DNA from: Topomyia yanbarensis
Lineage: Eukaryota; Arthropoda; Insecta; Diptera; Culicidae
Assembly: GCF_030247195.1 (NCBI RefSeq)
Contig: NC_080672.1
Span: 375,448,166 to 375,512,165, forward strand
Reading direction: 5' to 3'
DNA length: 64,000 nucleotides
Both the position numbers and the translations under genes were made by a program. Positions 57,057 to 64,000 of this stretch are shown here, one piece after another. The notes beneath the pieces are model-generated. The model ran no database searches. It was not told the DNA's origin and worked only from the letters and a program-made list of their open reading frames with translations. Numbering within the stretch: the first letter of the stretch is position 1; each line of letters opens with the position of its first letter.

Positions 57057-58259
57057 ATTGCATCGGAAACAATCACATTCCCAGTAGAACTTTTTGTTTT
57101 CTAATTTCAAACACTTTTGTTTCGTACTGCACACAACGGAAAATTTTAAAACAGAACTTACCGTCCCAGCAGCAGTTTAAGCGGGTGTTCTTTTTCGATT
57201 CAAATTCAAGCCATGTCTTAAGCGTTACTGGACTTAAAATTGTTTTCCCAGTTTATCCAGTCAGAATATCTATCCTACCCTATGTATTTAAAACACAGTT
57301 CTAATTGCGTTTTAAAGTATACAACAAATAGAACGGTTGGGTATACCAATTTAAATTTTAAAATAAATCTGTTTTAAATTATGAAACAAACCGCAGTACT
57401 GAAGATATATTTATGTCAGTCCTATTACCACATAAAACACCTATATAACATAAAACGCCGCAGAATTGGTTTAATAATACAATGTTTACACTACAGAGTT
57501 ATAACACGTTTTAATAATTAGCAACAAGAAAAATGTCACCAAGATAGCATAAAAACCCGTTTTAACTGGTAGTGCGAACGTTGTATAACAATGTAATTTA
57601 TCAAATAATTTCATTTGTTCAACCACTAATCGATCAAGAAATACTTAACCTTAAGATTGTTTACTTAAGTTCATTAGTACATTATTGAAAATTTAAATGG
57701 AAAATGAAATTTCATATTTCATGGAGAATCTGTATATTTCCGTTGGCGGGCGTGGGCTTCCTCATTACAGCTCTCAATATGGAACTTTTCTTTTGAATAT
57801 ATTTTCTGGACAGACCAGCCTATTTTTACTAGATGGATCAGCCAAATAATGCCAATCACCTAGTGAGATACTTGATTAATTAATAGATTACCGTTAAAAA
57901 ACCTTCAATAAATTTTGTTTTGATGGGGAGGGTATATAGCAAATTGTAACATATGAAAACAGGCGAGTGAACAAGAGCGTGAGTCGATATGTGTGATAGA
58001 TAAAATTCATTTGCACGCTCTTGAAAAAAGCTACATTTTTAATGTCACCGTGGTCGTGTCCTGTACACAACCCTTTAATTTTTTTCGATGTCCCGATTAG
58101 AGAGTTAAGGATTTTCCAGTTGCTGGCGCAACGTAACGTTGCTTTTGGGGTGACGCTATTTTTTCCTATTTTCGAAAAACTGACAACGGTAAAATACAGT
58201 GTAAACAATACATTCTAAACTACTCAAATTTTCAAAAAAATATACCCAATGGGTTATTT
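57057..58259. other. Intergenic, no gene recognised
   Basis: The words TTTTAAAAC/GTTTTAA recur at 57140-57560, possibly the interior of a non-autonomous element without clear ends. Confidence 0.35.
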
Positions 58260-58269
58260 TCTACTCATT

Positions 58270-58955
58270 TTTTTCTGTGAGGCAAATTGATGTGGGACAC
58301 CTATTAAGGGCTTGTGAAACTTTTGGGACAGCTGGTTTTTGGGTTGAAATTTATTTTTTCCTCATTTCTGCCTCCGATTTCACGTGCTTACGATGCTTCC
58401 AGAGAGCCTGCTTCACGATGGCCCAATTCCAGTGCGTTCGAGGGATTAAGATCCTTTGGCACGAAATTGAACTCCTTAGCCTTGCACCACCCCAGAACAT
58501 CTTTTGAGTAATGGCACCCGGTTAACCCGACCAGAAAAGCCTAGGATCATCGTGAGACCTCAGAAGTCACTAGCGGGATACTCCGCTATTTACACGAGCA
58601 AATTACCTGCCAAATCACATATATCTTTTGGCAATCTAATGCAAAATTCTGCTTTCCAGCTATCTCAGGAACGTCGAACGTATGACAAGCAGTGAAGATA
58701 AAAAGACCAGAAAGCTGCCGGAAATCTGATTCGCATAAGTCTCGTCTTTCATGATCCGTCAACAGCCGAGTTTAGAGTGATCCTTCACACTATATGAAGA
58801 TCCATTTCAACCACTTTTTATTCTTCCTATCGACAGTCAAATGTTCGCTGTATCTTTCCAAACCAACACTTACCGTAGATTGGACCACTCCCAGCTTCTT
58901 ACTGATGGTACGGTGAGGGATGTTTTTGTTGCAGATTAGACCGGCAACCAATGTT
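58270..58955 (-). pseudogene. ITmD37E-type transposase relic, copy 2
   Basis: The minus strand from 58950 gives IPHRTISKKLGVVQSTVSV (second DNA-binding helix-turn-helix) and YSEHLTVDRK, then ESDFRQLSGLFIFTA (following the first Asp block, which reads DHERRDLCESDF and has lost the MDDETY form). KQNFALDCQKIYVIWQVICSC follows. After stops, GCHYSKDVLGW (second catalytic Asp) and FNFVPKDLNPSNALEL, where the last catalytic Asp/Glu position follows. Sequence beyond is decayed to about 58270. It complements copy 1 (which has the N-terminus) but is a different insertion. Confidence 0.8.
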
Positions 58956-59208
58956 GCAAATATTCTTCGCCTAACTAGTTCATTCGTTCATCATCGATGC
59001 GATATTCGTCGTGTCATTCACCCATGCCTCGAATAACGCTGCGCCGTTCGTCACACGGAAGCACAGAATCAGCGAAAATGAATAATACAAACAAAAAATC
59101 CGAATCTGATGTCTGCTGTTCGCTGCTGGTTCGCATCGTTGTTTGTTGAATTTAGCCATTCATGCAATGTTCATCTTCACGCATCGTTCGGATCGGCACA
59201 CGAATGGC
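58956..59208. other. Unassigned
   Basis: Could contain the N-terminal remainder of the ITmD37E copy, but no motif is seen. Confidence 0.35.
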
Positions 59209-59466
59209 TTATGTCGTTTTCGATTGAGAACCTAGAAACTAACCCAGGTTAGTTGCTTCAAACGAACGTTTTTAATGAAACTGAGTTGGGTTCTCGCCAA
59301 ACAGCGGTGGTGTGAGCGAACCCGAAATATATTTCAGGTTGGAACCCAACCCGGTTTTCAGTTCAGTGGCGCATAACCTAGGTTGGAAACTGGCTTCAAA
59401 CAAACGGTTTGACAGCAGTTAGGTCCGAAACTGAGTTAGTTTCTGCTTCAAGCGAAAACGACATTA
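59209..59466. mobile_element. MITE with TTA duplication
   Basis: The element 59212-59463 begins TGTCGTTTTCG and ends CGAAAACGACA. TTA lies directly outside both ends (59209-59211 and 59464-59466). The inner arms AGAAACTAACCCAGGTTAGT and ACTGAGTTAGTTTCTGC extend the TIR to about 35 bp. A 3-bp TWA duplication suggests a PIF/Harbinger-type transposase. No coding sequence. Confidence 0.8.
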
Positions 59467-60285
59467 GGTGATAATCGCCACTAGCCATTCTTCGCTAAGG
59501 ATTCTTCGTTCTTCATTCCTCCTGGATTGCGACCAAGAAAAACAAATTTCTTGTTCATTGATGGAAGGGTCAGAGCTTCATGACTGAAGTGGTGCAGAAA
59601 TGCTTGCTATGTTCGGAATAGGATGACTTTTGCTATAAACAATTAGTAGTACATAATGATTATTTGCTGATGTTTTATACCAGATTTGAAACGAGAAGCT
59701 GCGTAAGTAAGGCAAAACAAATAAATTACATTTGTAAATCTGCGGATGTCTCGCGGGCGAAAACCGAATCAACACAATTATGAATCTACATAGTAGACTA
59801 TTGGTACTTCAAATAACTTTTTTTCTAATGATGAAATCAACACTGGGTGATAGTTTCCTTGAATCTACGTTTAACGATTTTCTTAGGACCATTTTACACA
59901 GATAGCAACCGTAAGACGAAATACTTTTATATAATAAAATTTCTATATCTATAGAAGTATAATCAAGCCACAAGTTTTTGACAAATCGATGCATTCCGAT
60001 TTCAACCAAACTTAGCAAATATTAAACTTTTGCCAAAACTGAACCGGTTAGTCTTATACCCTAGTATCAATTGAGGCTTTATCGTACTTTTATAGCCACT
60101 CATAACATTTAAATTGCACTTGTAGCGTGCTATAAAACTTCAATTGTTGTAAACATAAGTTTTTGTGCCATGAAAGACTATTCTTTAGCTTAAATAGCAG
60201 CTAATACAGTTTTAATTTCAACAAAATATAGCAGGTTTTCAATAAAGTTGTACAACAAAGCATTACAGAAAAAATGCTGAATATG
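59467..60285. other. Intergenic, no feature recognised
   Basis: Unassigned AT-rich DNA. Confidence 0.45.
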
Positions 60286-60606
60286 TAGGGTGAAGTGCCT
60301 ATTTTAACCATACTAAGGAGAGCGCCTCACTGATTTATTAATTATTCGGCCTACGAACAATGGAATGCGTACAAATTGGCATCAATAGCTTTGCTTCGTT
60401 GTTAAGTACCAAGATAATAACATACATGCGCTGAAAACAGTAAAATTCTCGTATTTGAGCGCAACGAAAACACGAATCGAGTGCCCCTATTGTTGCGCTA
60501 CCATTTGACTCAATGCGTTAAACAAAGATGGCAGACACTGCTCTAACCAACGGCTTCAAATGGGTAACGTGATAATAGAAACAGCGATAATGGGCTCATC
60601 ACCCTA
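60286..60606. mobile_element. TA-flanked MITE, 321 bp
   Basis: TA then GGGTGAAGTGCCTATTTT and inverted ATAATGGGCTCATCACCC then TA. The TIR is about 18 bp with four or five differences. No coding capacity. The end motif is one I associate with abundant mosquito MITEs, but this was not verified. Confidence 0.75.
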
Positions 60607-60780
60607 TATCTCACTTGACATGACATCAAGAAATAAAATTTGGATATATTCTATTAAGGGGCTACACCACTGTAGAGCACGCCAAACATGTCATAAAAAT
60701 CGACACAAAATTAATTAAAAAAGCTAAGCAATAAAAGAAATCCTACGTACGTCGCTGGAGAAATCAATTTTGAATATATG

Positions 60781-61214
60781 TACAGTGGGATACCGCTTTT
60801 GGCAACAATATTTTTTTTTCAGTTGCCAAAACTGGAACCGTGCCAAAAATGGAACCTTACTTTAAAAGGTTTTATTTTCAATTTGTGACATCATTAATGT
60901 TACAAGAACATTATTTATATAAGAATATGTGAAATGGAATGAAATAATAGAAAAAAATCTACAAATTCAACTTTATTCGCTATGCCCGCCCCCACAAAAT
61001 ATAGTAAATATGACTCCTATGTTTGGAAATAAAGTCAAAAGTGATATCCATTATTACACCAAAATGATTATTGAGCATTTTTCAAAAGATTTACTATGAA
61101 CCAAAATAATGTTGCCAAAAACGGAACCCATTTGTTGCCAAAAACGGAGCTTTTTTGTTGCCAAAAATGGAGCATGCCAAAACCGGAACGTGCCAAAAAC
61201 GGAATCTTACTGTA
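60781..61214. mobile_element. TA-flanked MITE with TGCCAAAA sub-terminal repeats
   Basis: TA then CAGTGGGATACCGCTTTTGG, and inverted CCAAAAACGGAATCTTACTG then TA. The word TGCCAAAA followed by (A/C)(A/T)GGA recurs about seven times, mainly at 60820-60850 and 61110-61205. Repeated sub-terminal sites of this sort usually bind a transposase. Confidence 0.78.
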
Positions 61215-62465
61215 CTGTGAAAATTTCCAAGCGTTCAAAAATCATTTGTTCGAGTTACATTTGCGGTCAGCTCAAAAAAAGTGGCTTCGAGAAAAACGCG
61301 ATTAAAGTTTTCAGTACACACGAGATATACATAAGAGGCATTGCGGTAGAATTGAAAATCTGAATATTTATGTATTGTTTTCGTCTTCCATGTTTTGGGA
61401 TATGGTTTTTAACATTCTAAAGCCATTTTTGACTAATAAATTGAAAATCGACTTTTTTTATTCTACACTGCTGTGATACTTTAAAACCGTTTTTATATAG
61501 ATTTAGTAATTATTATTTAACATAAATGTAATCTCTGGACATATTAAAAAATATTTTAGAGCGCATGAGATGTTTAAGGACACCAACCACTAAACTATTT
61601 TTATTTGACAGTTATAAGAACTTCGTCATCTTCGAATAAAGTGCCTGAAAGTGAAAACTGTTTTTTCCCATAAAGAATATACGACTTTTTAGAAAAAAAT
61701 GGCCTGAAAATGCCAAAACAATTTTTTTAAATGTTGCAATATTCATGCAAAATCCTATATAAAAAGTGTTCATAATTTTTTCACGGAACAAACTAGAGTC
61801 TAGGGAATCAATATGTCAAGACATATCAATCCTCTAGGCCAGATTTTTAAAGGCAAAAGTTTTCTTCGAAAACTTCAAAATTTCTTTTGTGGAGAAGCGC
61901 CTAAATAATATGAGAAATGGACGTTAAAAATATCAATATTTTCCAATATCGCTCAAGTGTTCTACAAGTCATGACATACTATGAAGTTGAACGGAAATAA
62001 GCTTTGCTTGCCATAATCAGTGCTACTGGAATATTAAACAGAAATATTTTTAATGAAAAAGTGTTCATAACAGTTTCATAAATAAATTCAAAATGTCTAG
62101 TGTGAAAATGCGTTCCGCGAAATGCTTTTTTTTTAATCGACTAATTTTGATCAGAAATGTGTTGAAGCTTGAGTTACTAAATTTGATCAAGTTGTTTATT
62201 TTAAGTGGGTGAATCTTAAATGTAAGATTGATTGGAACTTGGTACTTCTAGCATATTTCGAAAATGTACGTAAATTTAATAGTCCCGACGATAGAGTAGA
62301 GGACCATGGGGAGACTTGACTAAGCGTAAGATTCTACATTTGGCTACAACGTATTCTATTTGATTTTTAATTTTTTTTAAATATTTTTATACTTGTTTCG
62401 ATCCCTTAAGGTAATTATAAATGTTTGAAATGAAAAATCCTTTCATCATAGAAAATATTCTGCTC
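61215..62465. other. Intergenic, no feature recognised
   Basis: AT-rich, unassigned. Confidence 0.5.
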
Positions 62466-62688
62466 GGGGCCGCCGTACACTAATTACGTAAGGCTTTTTT
62501 AGAACTATTCAACCTCCCCCTCCCCCCAGATAAGAGTTCGTATGATTTTGGTGAACTCCCTCTCCCCCTACATAAGATTTTATCATGCTTTGTGTAATTA
62601 AAAATCATATTGTTAATTCATTAAATCATTCGATAGCGAAAACGATACTTATTGAATTATTAAAAGAGAACTCAGGACAAAATTTAAC

Positions 62689-63013
62689 TACGCGTCAAAA
62701 AATTATAAATTATATCATTGACGTAATTGCAAACATGACACAATTTAACAAACCGCAATTCACGAAATGACTAAACATTAAACATCATCGTGTTCCATTT
62801 AATTTTAAATGAAACATATTTTCCATGCGCAATGACATAAAATTACACTTACTGTCATTCAGAACAAACGCCATATGTGGAGTAAAATTATATGATTACG
62901 AAATTCAATGTCATGTAAAATTAAAATCAAACGTAAAACTAAGTCATTTTTGATGCTCGTATATGTCAGGATAAGGAGACGTAAATTTATACGATTTTTT
63001 CTAAGTGTGTGTA
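62689..63013 (-). mobile_element. TA-flanked MITE (family T1), copy 2, nested
   Basis: Inverse of 30222-30539: begins TA then CGCGTCAAAAAATTATAA and ends ATTTTTTCTAAGTGTGTG then TA. It interrupts the surrounding TIR element. The paralogue at 45441-45465 has the uninterrupted sequence (GATGATTACAGTTGAATTTT), which identifies the insertion point as TA. Confidence 0.85.
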
Positions 63014-63605
63014 TAATCATCTGCAGAAATTTCATTTGCATCCTAATCTCGCCCAGTAGAAATTTCAGAATAAATTTTGGGAGGTATTTAGAAACTCCGA
63101 TTTGTTCCACATAATTTGCTTCGCTATATTCCACTTCCTTTGAATCTGTTTCTTTGTAATGTAGAACTCAAAAGAATTTATAACCTCTTCTGGTGTGAAT
63201 TTGTTCGGAGTTCCAACTCTAACGCTTATCGTACGCATAGTTCGAATTTTCTTGAAGTAAAATACAGTTCACACTCTGGAACTATACGGCCAACAAGTTC
63301 TTTGACAATCACATGACAGAAAATTTTTCATATACCTTGCGGGTTTGAAGCGAAAGTTTGAAAATAAGGATGTTGGCCTAACAACACGAAGGGTCTCAAC
63401 ACTTCTTAACTTGTAAAGCAGATTGTGACTCCAGTTCCCGATCAGAACAATGTACCACCAAGAGTCAAGAAATTTCTGTAACTGCTCCAAAATCATCGAC
63501 AATTAAGCCGCCCCTTACGTTGGCAACAATAAATTCCATAACTAATTTAACAATCATATTCTGCCGCTGCAAAACATTTCAATTTGAGGTCTGCGTTTCC
63601 ATGAC

Positions 63606-63630
63606 CATGATGTACAGTATGTACATCATG
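63606..63630. repeat. Perfect short palindrome at the truncated element end
   Basis: CATGATGTACA and its exact inverse are separated by GTA, exactly where similarity to the sister element stops. Confidence 0.75.
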
Positions 63631-64000
63631 TACAGTCAATCTATCTTTATAGCACTAGTTAACAAAGTTAGCAGTCATGGTTGAATTCGTGAGATGTACA
63701 CATGCAATGTAATCATTATAGCTAATCCCTAGAAGGGAATGCATTAAAAAAATCGAAATTCAACCATTTTATATTTTTTGTTGGTATCTAAGGATCTCGA
63801 CATTATGGAGTAAAATAATTACAGCACGTTTTTTATGCCAAGTATTTCCCGATGGGGGAACAAGAAGTAATATTTGTATTGTCCATATTACACCCACAAT
63901 ACACTGTTCATCCTACAGTTAATTTATTTTTAAACAACCGTGCTGATTAAGCGATTTCGTCGTGATACTAGCAAAACATGCGCAATAGGTTAAATTATTG
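63631..64000. other. Intergenic, no feature recognised
   Basis: AT-rich, unassigned up to the window end. Confidence 0.5.

Larger units (their letters stand above)
62466..63630 (-). mobile_element. Second, inverted copy of the GGGCC...ACGTAAG TIR element
   Basis: Begins GGGGCCGCCGTACACTAATT (62466), the counterpart of the right end of 44693-45670, and matches that element in reverse through CCTCCCCCTCCCC, GCCCAGTAGAAATTTCAG and GTTCACACTCTG up to about 63630 (GAGGTCTGCG). The opposite TIR is missing, so the copy is truncated. It contains the inserted MITE 62689-63013. Part of the minus strand (63502-62859) keeps open frames with QLQKFLDSWWYIV, ARYMKNFLSCDCQRTC and EYSEANYVEQIGVSKYLP that parallel broken frames in the other copy. 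Confidence 0.78.

Noticed and set aside
56663..57304. A 213-codon plus-strand open frame
   Set aside because: It crosses the boundary of one TIR element and all of the 123-bp MITE, is rich in Phe/Ser/Cys and shows no domain. Chance read-through.

Overview
The window is transposon-dense eukaryotic DNA, most likely from a large-genome culicine mosquito (Aedes or Culex type). This is inferred from the repeat content: ITmD37E-type transposases, BEL/Pao, R1-, LOA- and RTE-clade retrotransposons, a tRNA-like SINE tail, and many TA-flanked MITEs. No intact host protein-coding gene, rRNA, tRNA or CRISPR array was found. There is no bacterial operon structure and the background is AT-rich with simple repeats. 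The only recognisable host-type gene is a broken histone H2A copy (35095-35370, minus).

Layout. 1-2.3 kb: a TA-flanked TIR element (457-2335) that has swallowed a mosquito repeat and the GC-rich tandem tail of an R1-like element. 2.3-13 kb: mostly non-coding, with a Jockey-type RT scrap (3470), an unidentified coding relic (3980-4621, minus) and CT and TA microsatellites. 13.1-14.75 kb: the best preserved element, a 5'-truncated RTE-type LINE with an open RT frame, a TAAA tail and a perfect 10-bp target duplication. 16-18.4 kb: a promoter-like segment, a hairpin and a SINE. 18.7-22.7 kb: a decayed BEL/Pao element (minus) with remnant repeats at both ends. 23.9-27.7 kb: scraps of an R1-clade RT, a LOA-type endonuclease and RNase H, and a BEL/Pao integrase (all plus). 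30-34 kb: MITEs, foldbacks and a TA-flanked element with a nested hAT MITE. 36.45-37.56 kb: an 8-bp minisatellite. 37.6-40.7 kb: the most unique-looking DNA.

40.7-47.8 kb is a roughly 7-kb inverted-repeat structure. It holds a piggyBac transposase relic that is itself split by a TAA-flanked TIR element, plus other nested MITEs. 48.2-52.9 kb is a nearly full-length but broken R1-clade retrotransposon (minus), inserted in a TG microsatellite of a host repeat with a 10-bp duplication. 53.9-58.9 kb holds mariner and ITmD37E relics and promoter-like tandem units. 59-64 kb holds several MITEs and a second, inverted copy of the element that split piggyBac, itself interrupted by another MITE.

The pieces do not form a pathway. 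They record successive insertions, and several nestings can be ordered in time. The most informative points are the R1-clade insertion into a TG tract, the 7-kb palindrome, the occupied and empty MITE sites in paralogous copies, the H2A pseudogene, and an unassigned coding relic at 3980-4621. Family assignments come from reading motifs by eye and were not checked by database search.
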